DNA from: Anaerolineales bacterium UBA2317
GTDB taxonomy: Bacteria; Chloroflexota; Anaerolineae; Anaerolineales; Villigracilaceae
Direction: 5' to 3'
DNA length: 64,000 nucleotides
Assembly (NCBI GenBank): GCA_002345215.1
Contig: DDVH01000052.1
Coordinates: 67,962 to 131,961, forward strand
Below the pieces are notes generated by a model that was given only the letters and a program-made list of their open reading frames with translations, was not told the DNA's origin and did not search any database. Position 1 is the first letter of the stretch; every line of letters starts with the position of its first letter. Made by a program: the position numbers and the translations under genes. Positions 51,616 to 59,308 of the stretch are shown in pieces.

Positions 51616-51990
51616 TTAAATCTTTTCAACCCATTTTGCACGCCATTCGGGTGCATCAAATGCTTGGGGCCAGAATTCAATTTGTTTCCAAATCTTTCCA
51701 TCCTTGATGGTTGAAAAGGTGATGACTCTGTCATGTACTTTTCCATCCGAAACATTAACATCACTCACAACCACATCACCATCTGCGACGATGTGATTAA
51801 TGTGAAATGTCCATTTTCCTTCGGTTGGATAATACGTATTAATCGCGGCGAAGTTATCTCGTCCACGAATGCGTTCACCAGATTGGTGCCATTCTAAAAT
51901 ATAGTCATCATGTAGTAATTTAGCAACGGCGTAAAAGTCATTTGTCTCCATGGTCGTCCAAAAATTTTCGATGATTTGTTTGTTGTTCAT
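51616..51990 (-). CDS. NTF2-like / SnoaL-like protein
   Basis: A 124-residue cone-shaped fold protein: IIENFWTTMETNDFYAVAKLLHDDYILEW and RDNFAAINTYYP match SnoaL-like polyketide-cyclase relatives. Function unknown. It overlaps the GMC oxidoreductase gene by four bases. Confidence 0.82.
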   Translation of the reverse strand: MNNKQIIENFWTTMETNDFYAVAKLLHDDYILEWHQSGERIRGRDNFAAINTYYPTEGKWTFHINHIVADGDVVVSDVNVSDGKVHDRVITFSTIKDGKIWKQIEFWPQAFDAPEWRAKWVEKI

Positions 51991-53585
51991 TTTGGTTTCA
52001 CCTTGCTCATCGCATATTCTGCCAAAGCAGTAATTGTCAACGATGGATTCACGCCAGGATTTGCAGGCATCACCGAACCATCAATAATATACAAACCTTC
52101 GTAATTATGAATTTGAAAATTTTCATCAATCACACCTTCATCAGCATTTTGTCCCATGGGCGCGCCGCCCAAAATGTGAGCAGTGGTTGGCAAGCCTAAT
52201 AAATTTTCTCCAAGCGAACCCAATGCCACACCGTTCACTCGTTTTGCAAATTCACGCGTCACTTCATGCGAGCCTTTCACTTGCGCGTTAATTTCATAGC
52301 CAGGTTCTTCGTCTGCAATCATGCCTGTTCTAAAAAATGTAAATAAGCTTCGCCCAATTTTGAATCGCATTCTGTTATCCGCATGTTGCATCACCAACAA
52401 AATTGTCACATTGTGCGCCCACTTTGGTAAGAACATGGCTTTTGCAAAATCAATTGGATGTGTCATCATCCACCATAAAAATTTCAAAATACGAATCGGA
52501 ATGCTGACATTTGTATCAATCAACGGTGCGGCGAGGAAGCGCATCAAGGATGAACCATCAGGATAACGCACAGGCTCAATGCGTGTCATTTCATCTTGAT
52601 TATAAATAGATGAAATTGCGACTCCTTGCGAATAATTGATATCTGATTTACGTGCCACGCTTCCTAACAAACCCTCAGAGTTGGTTCTCACCATCGTGCC
52701 TAATCTTCGGGACACATTTGGCAATGACTCCTTCACATCACGCAAGTTCAAAAGTAATTTCATCGTCCCCATCACACCCGCAGAAAAAATCACATTCTTT
52801 GCATAAACAGTTTTTGTTTGCTTGAATAATTTTGTTGAATCTTTATAACTTACTTCATATTTCACACCATTCACTGATAACTGATTACTGTTTACTTCTT
52901 TTACATCCACCACTTCAACTTCAGCAACAACCTTCACCCCATTCTTCTCTGCAAAATACAAATAATTTTTAGGCAAAGTATTTTTTGCATTATGCCTACA
53001 TCCCACCATACATCCGCCACAATGTTGACATCCCGCTCTATCTGGACCTTCTCCACCAAAATATGGGTCAGGAACAGTCACACCTGCTTCCCCGAAGTAT
53101 GAACCGACATCTGTCGCGCGGAAAGTATGCCCCATTCCAATTTCTTCCGCCATTTGTTTCAGAATTAAGTCTGCTTTCCATAGTTTGGGATTTCTTGCAA
53201 CGCCTAACATTTTTTTAGCAGTTGCATAATGAGTCTTTAGTACTTCACCCCATTTGATGTTTTGATTCCAAGCAGGTGTAGCAAATGTTTCGTCACTTGG
53301 AACTTCTAATACATTTGCATATCCCAAACTCCCACCGCCGACTCCTGCTCCGTGCAAAACCATCACACCTTTGAGAATGCTGATTTGTAAAATTCCATGC
53401 GCGCGAATGGCAGGCATCCATAAATATTTCCAATATTGCCAATTTGTTTTTGCGAAATCTTTATCTTCGTATCGCTTCCCCTTTTCTAAAACTAAAACAG
53501 AATAACCTTTTTCGGTTAATCGCATGGCGGAGACAGAGCCACCGAAGCCTGAACCGATGATTACATAGTCAAAGCAGTCAGCCAT
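51987..53585 (-). CDS. GMC family oxidoreductase (cholesterol oxidase-like)
   Basis: A 532-residue flavoenzyme: FAD loop YVIIGSGFGGSVSAMRLTEK, GAGVGGGSLGYANVL, and the C-terminal HILGGAPMG and NPSLTITALAEYA. A cysteine-rich CQHCGGCMVGC segment (about 183-193) recalls the cholesterol-oxidase-type subgroup. The start codon and the first residues (MADC) are in a heptamer array (53576-53603), and residues NSNQLSVNG near 230-237 are encoded by another (52873-52900). Confidence 0.9.
   Translation of the reverse strand: MADCFDYVIIGSGFGGSVSAMRLTEKGYSVLVLEKGKRYEDKDFAKTNWQYWKYLWMPAIRAHGILQISILKGVMVLHGAGVGGGSLGYANVLEVPSDETFATPAWNQNIKWGEVLKTHYATAKKMLGVARNPKLWKADLILKQMAEEIGMGHTFRATDVGSYFGEAGVTVPDPYFGGEGPDRAGCQHCGGCMVGCRHNAKNTLPKNYLYFAEKNGVKVVAEVEVVDVKEVNSNQLSVNGVKYEVSYKDSTKLFKQTKTVYAKNVIFSAGVMGTMKLLLNLRDVKESLPNVSRRLGTMVRTNSEGLLGSVARKSDINYSQGVAISSIYNQDEMTRIEPVRYPDGSSLMRFLAAPLIDTNVSIPIRILKFLWWMMTHPIDFAKAMFLPKWAHNVTILLVMQHADNRMRFKIGRSLFTFFRTGMIADEEPGYEINAQVKGSHEVTREFAKRVNGVALGSLGENLLGLPTTAHILGGAPMGQNADEGVIDENFQIHNYEGLYIIDGSVMPANPGVNPSLTITALAEYAMSKVKPK
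52873..52900. repeat. Heptamer array inside the GMC oxidoreductase gene
   Basis: ACTGATA, ACTGATT, ACTGTTT, ACTTCTT (plus strand); in frame. Confidence 0.75.
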
Positions 53586-53603
53586 CAGCGGTCAGCTCTC
53601 AGT
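53576..53603. repeat. Heptamer array at the 3' end of four-helix-bundle gene 1
   Basis: AGTCAGC, CATCAGC, GGTCAGC, TCTCAGT. It contains the GMC oxidoreductase start codon and the stop codon of the four-helix-bundle gene. Confidence 0.85.
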
Positions 53604-53944
53604 GTTTTGAGGAATGAAGCCAGCATTCGCTTTACTTCTTCAACATTCGCGTGAAGTTCGTCGTAAGATTCTTTTGAAAGAAATTCTAAATCGTATGCGA
53701 GAATAAGTTGATATTCTGTTTCACTAGCGGAACCCATTGCAATTTGCAAAAATCGTGCAAAATCCGCGTCTGTATTTCTTCCACAACCTTTGGCAATATT
53801 TGTTGGAATTGACATACTTGCACGCCGAATTTGAGTGGTTAATCCATATAGTTCTTCTTTAGGAAAAGATTTTGTAACCTTGTAAACAGCTAAAGCCAAC
53901 TGATGAGACTTTTCCCAAACTTTGAGTTGACGGAAATCTTTCAT
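53585..53944 (-). CDS. Four-helix-bundle protein (S23 / Avd-like), copy 1
   Basis: A 119-residue protein: DFRQLKVWEKSHQLALAVY, FPKEELYGLTTQIRRAS, SIPTNIAKGCGRN, and a last helix ending LKTLRADR. This is the TIGR02436-type family that includes 23S rRNA intervening-sequence proteins and is structurally akin to Avd of diversity-generating retroelements. No rRNA or reverse transcriptase is nearby. Arrays of NNTCAGC heptamers lie on both sides, and its stop is inside one. A paralogue lies at 55673-56047. Confidence 0.88.
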   Translation of the reverse strand: MKDFRQLKVWEKSHQLALAVYKVTKSFPKEELYGLTTQIRRASMSIPTNIAKGCGRNTDADFARFLQIAMGSASETEYQLILAYDLEFLSKESYDELHANVEEVKRMLASFLKTLRADR

Positions 53945-53964
53945 ACGTAAATTATAATCTTAGC

Positions 53965-54017
53965 CATCAGCAATTAGCAATCAGCTTTTCGCTCTTGCTG
54001 ATAGCTGACCGCTGAAA
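53965..54017. repeat. Bipartite heptamer array upstream of four-helix-bundle gene 1
   Basis: Forward CATCAGC, AATTAGC, AATCAGC; a 10- to 11-base spacer; inverted GCTGATA, GCTGACC, GCTGAAA. It ends 16 bases before the ggt start. Confidence 0.85.
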
Positions 54018-54033
54018 GCAAAAAGGAATCAAC

Positions 54034-55662
54034 ATGATCAACCCAAACTTCAACTCACGCCGTTCATCTGTTTATAGCAAACGTGGGATCGTAGCGACTT
54101 CGCAACCATTGGCAACTGCCGCTGGAATTGAGATTCTTTCCAAAGGTGGCAATGCGGCGGATGCGGCTGTTGCGGCAGCGGCGGCGTTGAATGTGACCGA
54201 GCCAACATCCACTGGAATTGGTGGTGACATGTTTGCTTTGTATTATGACTCAAAGACGAAACAAGTGACCGCATTAAATGGTTCAGGTCGCGCTCCTGCC
54301 TTGCTGACACTTGAGAGGCTAAAGAAAGAAAATTTACTAGCCGACTCATTGCCTCCATTTCATCCACATACAATTACTGTCCCTGGTGCGTGTGCAGGTT
54401 GGTGTGACTTAATCGAAAAGCATGGTTCGCTTTCGTTATCTGAAATTTTGTCGCCAGCGATTCGACTTGCGGATGAAGGTTTTCCTGTTGCTCCAATCAC
54501 GTCATATTTTTGGGGACGAGGTGCGGAGCGACAATTAAAGTCTGCGTTGAATGGACATGAACTAACCATTGATGGTCGTGCGCCGAATGCAGGTGAAATT
54601 TTTTATAACAAAGGTTTGGCAAAAACATTTCGGGAGATTGCCGAGAAAAAAGCTGAAGGGTTTTATCAAGGTCGAATTGCAGAATCAATTATCAGCGTGA
54701 TTAAAGAGGCGGGTGGAGTTATGTCACATGCTGATTTAGCAGAACATGTATCCACTTGGGAAAATCCGATTTCAGTTAATTATCATGGATTGAAAGTGTA
54801 TGAATGTCCGCCAAATGGACAAGGCATCACGGCGTTAATCGCATTAAATATTTTAGAAGGCTTTGACTTAGCATTATTGGATTTGTTATCGCCAGAAAAA
54901 ATGCATTTGATGATCGAAGCCATGCGACTCGCATTTGCGGACGCGAGTTGGTATGTGGCTGACCCTGCCTTTGCGAAAATTCCGATGAATGAATTGTTAT
55001 CGAAAGAATATGCGGATGAAAGAAGAAAATTAATTAATTTGAAACATGCAACGATTGACCAAAAACGCGGCACGCCAGTGTCTTCATCGAACACGGTGTA
55101 TTTGAGTGTTGTGGATGGATTTGGAAATGCATGTTCGTTTATCAATAGCAATTACATGGGTTTTGGCACGGGCATTGTGCCGAAAGGTTGGGGATTTACG
55201 TTACAAAATCGCGGACATAACTTTAGCCTTGACGCGAATCATCCGAATGTGCTTGCGCCGAAGAAACGCCCATATCATACGATTATCCCTGCCATGGTGA
55301 CTCGTGAAGCGGATAATTCTTTGTATGCATCGTATGGCGTAATGGGCGGATTTATGCAACCACAAGGTCATGTACAAGTGTTATCTGCATTGAAAGATGG
55401 GAATCTTGATTCACAATCTGCTTTGGATTTGCCAAGATTTTGTATTGATGTGGATGAAGCAGGCGGCAGGGTTGCGATTGAAGAAGGCATGCCAAAAGAA
55501 ACACTCGATGCTTTACAAAAAATGGGACATCCGATTTATGAAGTGAGTGGTTATAACCGTGCTTTGTTTGGACGAGGACAAGTGATTACACGAGATAATG
55601 AATCTGGTGTGTTGTGTGGTGGAAGTGATCCAAGAGCGGATGGGTATGCGGGGAGTTTGTAG
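54034..55662 (+). CDS. ggt: Gamma-glutamyltransferase
   Basis: A 542-residue precursor. GIVATSQPLATAAGIEILSKGGNAADAAVA and TGIGGDMFALYY in the large subunit and SSSNTVYLSVVDGFGNACSFINS at the cleavage site fix the family, with T354 as the expected nucleophile. No signal peptide is apparent, so it may be cytoplasmic, unlike E. coli Ggt. AAAAAGGAATC precedes the ATG. The TAG stop is the first codon of a heptamer array. Confidence 0.92.
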   Translation: MINPNFNSRRSSVYSKRGIVATSQPLATAAGIEILSKGGNAADAAVAAAAALNVTEPTSTGIGGDMFALYYDSKTKQVTALNGSGRAPALLTLERLKKENLLADSLPPFHPHTITVPGACAGWCDLIEKHGSLSLSEILSPAIRLADEGFPVAPITSYFWGRGAERQLKSALNGHELTIDGRAPNAGEIFYNKGLAKTFREIAEKKAEGFYQGRIAESIISVIKEAGGVMSHADLAEHVSTWENPISVNYHGLKVYECPPNGQGITALIALNILEGFDLALLDLLSPEKMHLMIEAMRLAFADASWYVADPAFAKIPMNELLSKEYADERRKLINLKHATIDQKRGTPVSSSNTVYLSVVDGFGNACSFINSNYMGFGTGIVPKGWGFTLQNRGHNFSLDANHPNVLAPKKRPYHTIIPAMVTREADNSLYASYGVMGGFMQPQGHVQVLSALKDGNLDSQSALDLPRFCIDVDEAGGRVAIEEGMPKETLDALQKMGHPIYEVSGYNRALFGRGQVITRDNESGVLCGGSDPRADGYAGSL

Positions 55663-55687
55663 ACTTCAGACATTAGACGTTAGACTT
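55660..55687. repeat. Left heptamer array of four-helix-bundle gene 2
   Basis: TAGACTT, CAGACAT, TAGACGT, TAGACTT. Contains the stop codons of ggt (55660-55662) and of the four-helix-bundle gene (55673-55675). Confidence 0.9.
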
Positions 55688-56047
55688 TTTTGCATTGAAT
55701 TGAACTGTTTTCTCAAAACCGTTGAGCATTCTCTTAATCTCGTTTATAGATTTGTTTAATTCTGGATAAATGCTTGATTCGATGTAGCCAAGGTCATGTG
55801 CAAGAATAAGATGATATTCAAGTTCGCTGGCAGAGCCGCCTGCAATATGAATAAAACGTGCAAGTTCAGTTTGCGTGTTTCGACCGCATCCTTCTGCAAT
55901 GTTAGCAGGGATTGAACCAGCCGCTCTCCGAATTTGACTTGTCAATCCATATAGTTCATCTTTTGGAAATGATGATGTTATTTTATAAAGTTGCAAAGTT
56001 AATTTATGAGATTTTTCCCAAACTAGAATTTTCCTAAAATCTCTCAT
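55673..56047 (-). CDS. Four-helix-bundle protein (S23 / Avd-like), copy 2
   Basis: A 124-residue paralogue of the 53585-53944 protein: DFRKILVWEKSHKLTLQLY, FPKDELYGLTSQIRRAA, SIPANIAEGCGRN. About half or more of the residues agree by eye. It sits between convergent ggt and hbd genes and is bracketed by inverted heptamer arrays of one family (TAGACNT at 55660, ANGTCTA at 56074). Its last residues (KKSNV) are array-encoded. GGAGAGA precedes the ATG. Confidence 0.9.
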   Translation of the reverse strand: MRDFRKILVWEKSHKLTLQLYKITSSFPKDELYGLTSQIRRAAGSIPANIAEGCGRNTQTELARFIHIAGGSASELEYHLILAHDLGYIESSIYPELNKSINEIKRMLNGFEKTVQFNAKKSNV

Positions 56048-56073
56048 GTTCTCTCCTTCATTCTTTATCCTTA

Positions 56074-56101
56074 ATGTCTAACGTCTAAAATCTAACGTCT
56101 A
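56074..56101. repeat. Right heptamer array of four-helix-bundle gene 2 (inverted)
   Basis: ATGTCTA, ACGTCTA, AAATCTA, ACGTCTA, the reverse complement of the TAGACNT unit on the left side. Contains the TAG stop of hbd (56099-56101). Confidence 0.9.
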
Positions 56102-56941
56102 ATATTGATAAAACCCTCTCCCACTCTTTCTTCCCAAATACCCTGCATCCACCATCTTCCTTAACAACGGAGCAGGGCGATATTTATCTTCACCCAAATC
56201 ACGTTGTAACACTTCCATAATGAACAACACCACATCCAAGCCGATTAAATCTGCCAATGCCAGCGGACCCATCGGATGATTCATCCCTAATTTCATCACC
56301 GCATCAATTGCTTCAGGCGTGCCTACGTTTTCTTGCAAAGCAAAAATTGCTTCGTTAATCATCGGGCATAAAATTCGGTTGGAGATAAACCCAGGCGAAT
56401 CATTCGCTTCCCATGCTTCTTTGTTCATCGCTTTGCATAACTCAAGCGTGGTTGCTAACGTTTCGTCACTGGTCGCCAAGCCTTTGATCACTTCCACCAA
56501 TTTCATCAGAGGCACTGGATTCATAAAATGCATCCCAATCACTTTATCAGGTCGTTTAGTTTGTGATGCAATTTTTGTAATTGAAATCGATGATGTATTG
56601 CTGGCTAATATCACACCTTCGCGTGCTACTCTATCTAACTCTTTGAAAATTTTGAATTTCAATTCTGGGTTTTCAGTTGCGGCTTCGATGATGAAATCCG
56701 CTTCAACTACGCTGTCGTATGATGACGCATATTTGATATTGTCCGCGCTGGATTTTTGTTCTTGATTAATCGTCCCCTTCGACAAAAGTTTTTCAGTCGA
56801 TTTATTAATCGCCGCTTTTGCTTTTTCCAACGCCTCTGGATTCACGTCCATGCATGTTACTTGATACCCAGCAGTCGCGGCCACTTGAGCAATTCCATTA
56901 CCCATAGTCCCTGCACCGATGACGAAAATATGTTTTACCAT
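56099..56941 (-). CDS. hbd: 3-hydroxybutyryl-CoA dehydrogenase
   Basis: A 280-residue NAD(P)-dependent enzyme: HIFVIGAGTMGNGIAQVAA (nucleotide loop), GMHFMNPVPLMKLVEVI (catalytic His), NRILCPMINEAIF, and LGMNHPMGPLALADLIGLD. It interconverts acetoacetyl-CoA and 3-hydroxybutyryl-CoA. A thiolase is encoded upstream in the same direction, so the two act consecutively in butyrate/PHB-type or beta-oxidation chemistry. Confidence 0.93.
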   Translation of the reverse strand: MVKHIFVIGAGTMGNGIAQVAATAGYQVTCMDVNPEALEKAKAAINKSTEKLLSKGTINQEQKSSADNIKYASSYDSVVEADFIIEAATENPELKFKIFKELDRVAREGVILASNTSSISITKIASQTKRPDKVIGMHFMNPVPLMKLVEVIKGLATSDETLATTLELCKAMNKEAWEANDSPGFISNRILCPMINEAIFALQENVGTPEAIDAVMKLGMNHPMGPLALADLIGLDVVLFIMEVLQRDLGEDKYRPAPLLRKMVDAGYLGRKSGRGFYQY

Positions 56942-56959
56942 TCAATCTCCTAATCTTAT

Positions 56960-57022
56960 AAGTCTAACAAGTCTGACTAGTCTGACCTGTTAGACTTGTT
57001 AGACCAATTAGACCTATCCGAC
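56960..57022. repeat. Nonamer array between hbd and DinB genes
   Basis: Seven nonamers: AAGTCTAAC, AAGTCTGAC, TAGTCTGAC, CTGTTAGAC, TTGTTAGAC, CAATTAGAC, CTATCCGAC. The first three are roughly reverse complements of the next. It includes the DinB stop codon. Confidence 0.85.
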
Positions 57023-57502
57023 CGTACTTTTCCAAATTTTATAATTATTTTTGATTTGCTCAATATGACCTGGAATATGTCCTGAATAAATATTCAACCA
57101 TTTCTCAAAAGTATAAGGTTCATCATATTCAGGATGTTTAACTGAATTTGTAAATACTTCATCAGGTTGTCCCTTTAGTAATTTGTAAGTTGTTTTACGA
57201 ACAAACTTTACAGTTTCTAAAGCATCTTCCCAACTTTGGTCATGATAATTTAATTCGATTGCCCATTTATCTTGGTCATAGCCCATTAATAACCCACCGG
57301 GTTCAACGATTAATTTTCTCGCCCGCAACGCCGCATTGGATTCTGAATCCGCAAGGTGGACGAGAATCTCATGTACGCTCCACTCTTTTGGCTCAGGCTT
57401 AAACTTCCACATCCCTTGCGGAATATCTTTGAGCATTTGCATGAGTAGGTCATATCCATTGCCATACAACTCAATTTTTTCATCGCGTTCTTTTTTATCC
57501 AT
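57014..57502 (-). CDS. DinB family protein, second
   Basis: A 162-residue DinB-like protein: EWSVHEILVHLADSESNAALR, and YSGHIPGHIEQI provide His ligands. Likely metal-dependent, function unknown. The last codons lie within the nonamer array. It sits between hbd and thiolase in the same direction. Confidence 0.85.
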   Translation of the reverse strand: MDKKERDEKIELYGNGYDLLMQMLKDIPQGMWKFKPEPKEWSVHEILVHLADSESNAALRARKLIVEPGGLLMGYDQDKWAIELNYHDQSWEDALETVKFVRKTTYKLLKGQPDEVFTNSVKHPEYDEPYTFEKWLNIYSGHIPGHIEQIKNNYKIWKSTVG

Positions 57503-57522
57503 CGTTAATCCTTCAACTAGTA

Positions 57523-57555
57523 ACTTTCAAACCTTCAAACTTTTCAACCTTCCAA
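57523..57555. repeat. Octamer array at the thiolase 3' end
   Basis: ACTTTCAA, ACCTTCAA, ACTTTTCAA, CCTTCCAA. It contains the thiolase stop codon (57544-57546) and resembles the array at 645-676. Confidence 0.75.
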
Positions 57556-58746
57556 CTCAATCGCCATCGCCACCGCTTCACCGCCACCTAAACACAACGA
57601 AGCGATTCCTTTTTTCAATCCGCGATTCTTCAATGCATAAATCAAAGTCGTCAATACGCGCGCACCACTTGCACCAAGCGGATGTCCCAATGCAATTGCA
57701 CCGCCGTTTACATTCACTTTATTCCAATCCCAACCTTGCTCTGCCAATGCATATCCATCCGCTAATACTTGCGCGGCGAATGCTTCGTTCAATTCAATCA
57801 AATCAACATCTTTCAATGTCCAATTGATTTTCTTCAACAATTTCGGAATCGCATGTGCGGGTGCGGCAAATAAATATTTTGGTTCTAATGCGGCTTGTGC
57901 ATAGCCTACTACTTTTGCAATCGGTTTGATGTTATTTTTTTCAGCATACGCGCGTGATGAAATCACAACAGCCGCCGCACCATCATTCATTGGTGATGAA
58001 TTTCCAGCGGTCACTTTGCCATCAGATTTAAATGCGGGCTTCAATTTGGATAATGATTCTAAACTCGCATCTTTTCGCGGACCTTCATCCTGTTTCACCA
58101 GCGTTGACTCACCTTTACGCCCGGCAATTTCGACGGGCACAATTTCATCGGCGAAATATCCTGCTTCCGAAGCAGTAACAGCTTTGAGGTGAGATTGAAG
58201 CGCAAATTCATCCATTGCTTGGCGAGTTACCTCATATTCATCTCCGATAAATTCAGCCGCCATGCCCATGCCCCAATTTTCAAACGGATCCCACAAGCCA
58301 TCACTTAATAAAGCATCGGTCATTTGGGTGTTACCGAATTTCAATTCACCCATGCGACCATTGACGAGGTATGGCGCACGACTCATTGACTCAAATCCGC
58401 CAGCGATAAATAAATCCGCATCGCCTGCGCGCACGGCTTGAGATGCCATCATTGCGGCTTTGAGACCTGAACCACATACTTTATTGATTGTCGTCGCACT
58501 GACAGTTTCTGGAACGTTTGCGTAAATTCCAGATTGACGCGCAGGGGCTTGACCCAAACCCGCCGAAACGACATTGCCCATAATCACTTCTTCAATTTCT
58601 TGTGGATTGATGCCCGCGCGTTTGACTGCTTCTTGTACAGCAATTGCGCCAAGTTTTGTAGCAGGCACACTGCTTAATGTGCCTTGAAATTTTCCAATCG
58701 GTGTGCGCGCGGCACTTAATATAACTGCTTCATTTTCTTTGCTCAT
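57544..58746 (-). CDS. Acetyl-CoA C-acyltransferase (thiolase)
   Basis: A 400-residue thiolase: the acyl-carrying C91 in NKVCGSGLK, and NVNGGAIALGHPLGASGAR and CLGGGEAVA with the other active-site His and Cys. It condenses or cleaves acyl-CoAs; with hbd next door the likely substrate is acetoacetyl-CoA. AAGGAGAAC precedes the ATG. Confidence 0.93.
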   Translation of the reverse strand: MSKENEAVILSAARTPIGKFQGTLSSVPATKLGAIAVQEAVKRAGINPQEIEEVIMGNVVSAGLGQAPARQSGIYANVPETVSATTINKVCGSGLKAAMMASQAVRAGDADLFIAGGFESMSRAPYLVNGRMGELKFGNTQMTDALLSDGLWDPFENWGMGMAAEFIGDEYEVTRQAMDEFALQSHLKAVTASEAGYFADEIVPVEIAGRKGESTLVKQDEGPRKDASLESLSKLKPAFKSDGKVTAGNSSPMNDGAAAVVISSRAYAEKNNIKPIAKVVGYAQAALEPKYLFAAPAHAIPKLLKKINWTLKDVDLIELNEAFAAQVLADGYALAEQGWDWNKVNVNGGAIALGHPLGASGARVLTTLIYALKNRGLKKGIASLCLGGGEAVAMAIELEG

Positions 58747-58777
58747 TAGTTCTCCTTGATGTGGGTATTATACCTGC

Positions 58778-58805
58778 GTAGGGGCGAGGCATGCCTCGCC
58801 TCTAC
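58778..58805. repeat. Palindromic repeat, family IV
   Basis: GTAGGGGCGAGGC and GCCTCGCCTCTAC flank AT; the core GGCGAGGCATGCCTCGCC is a perfect 18-bp palindrome. It lies between the divergent thiolase and truncated haemoglobin genes. Confidence 0.8.
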
Positions 58806-58827
58806 ATAATAAGGTAAAATTTCATTT

Positions 58828-59214
58828 ATGGATGAAACAAAATCTCTTTACGAATTAATGGGCGAAGAAGCGGGGATAAAAAAACTTATCACCCGCTTTT
58901 ACGATTTAATGGAAACCGCTCCCGAAGCCAAAGATGTGCTTGCAGTGCACCCGAAAAACTTGAAGCAATCACGCGAAAAGTTTTTTCTGTTTTTGGTAGG
59001 TTGGACTGGCGGACCGCAAACCTACATCGAAACACGCGGACATCCCGCTTTGAAAAGGCGTCATCAACCATTTGCCATTGGACCCAAAGAACGTGACCAA
59101 TGGTATTGGTGTATGGATAAAGCTTTGGATGAAAGCGGATATGACCCTGAAGTAATTGCTTACCTCAAAAATCATTTCAAAGATGCGACAGAGTTCTTGA
59201 GAAATAGAGAATAA
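58828..59214 (+). CDS. Truncated haemoglobin (group II / trHbO-like)
   Basis: A 128-residue globin: SLYELMGEEAGIKKLITRFYDLM, a tryptophan-rich FLVGWTGGP, and HPALKRRHQPF with the proximal-type histidine. GPKERDQWYWCMDKAL keeps the group II Trp. It probably binds oxygen or NO. Stop TAA lies in the following array. Confidence 0.9.
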   Translation: MDETKSLYELMGEEAGIKKLITRFYDLMETAPEAKDVLAVHPKNLKQSREKFFLFLVGWTGGPQTYIETRGHPALKRRHQPFAIGPKERDQWYWCMDKALDESGYDPEVIAYLKNHFKDATEFLRNRE

Positions 59215-59268
59215 GACGATGGACAATAGACCGTAGACCGTTTTACCGTCTATGGTCTATTGTCAAAT
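59212..59268. repeat. Bipartite heptamer array
   Basis: Forward TAAGACG, ATGGACA, ATAGACC, GTAGACC; inverted GTCTATG, GTCTATT, GTCAAAT. The first unit supplies the stop codon of the haemoglobin gene. Confidence 0.85.
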
Positions 59269-59308
59269 CCTAATTTCATTAAACATTACTTTTAACTCAC
59301 GGGTAGAT

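Noticed and set aside
53585..56047. 23S rRNA intervening sequence
   Set aside because: The flanking DNA is protein-coding (GMC, ggt, hbd), not rRNA.
53576..56101. Diversity-generating retroelement suggested by Avd-like four-helix-bundle proteins
   Set aside because: No reverse transcriptase, template repeat or variable repeat is visible nearby; S23-like proteins also occur alone.
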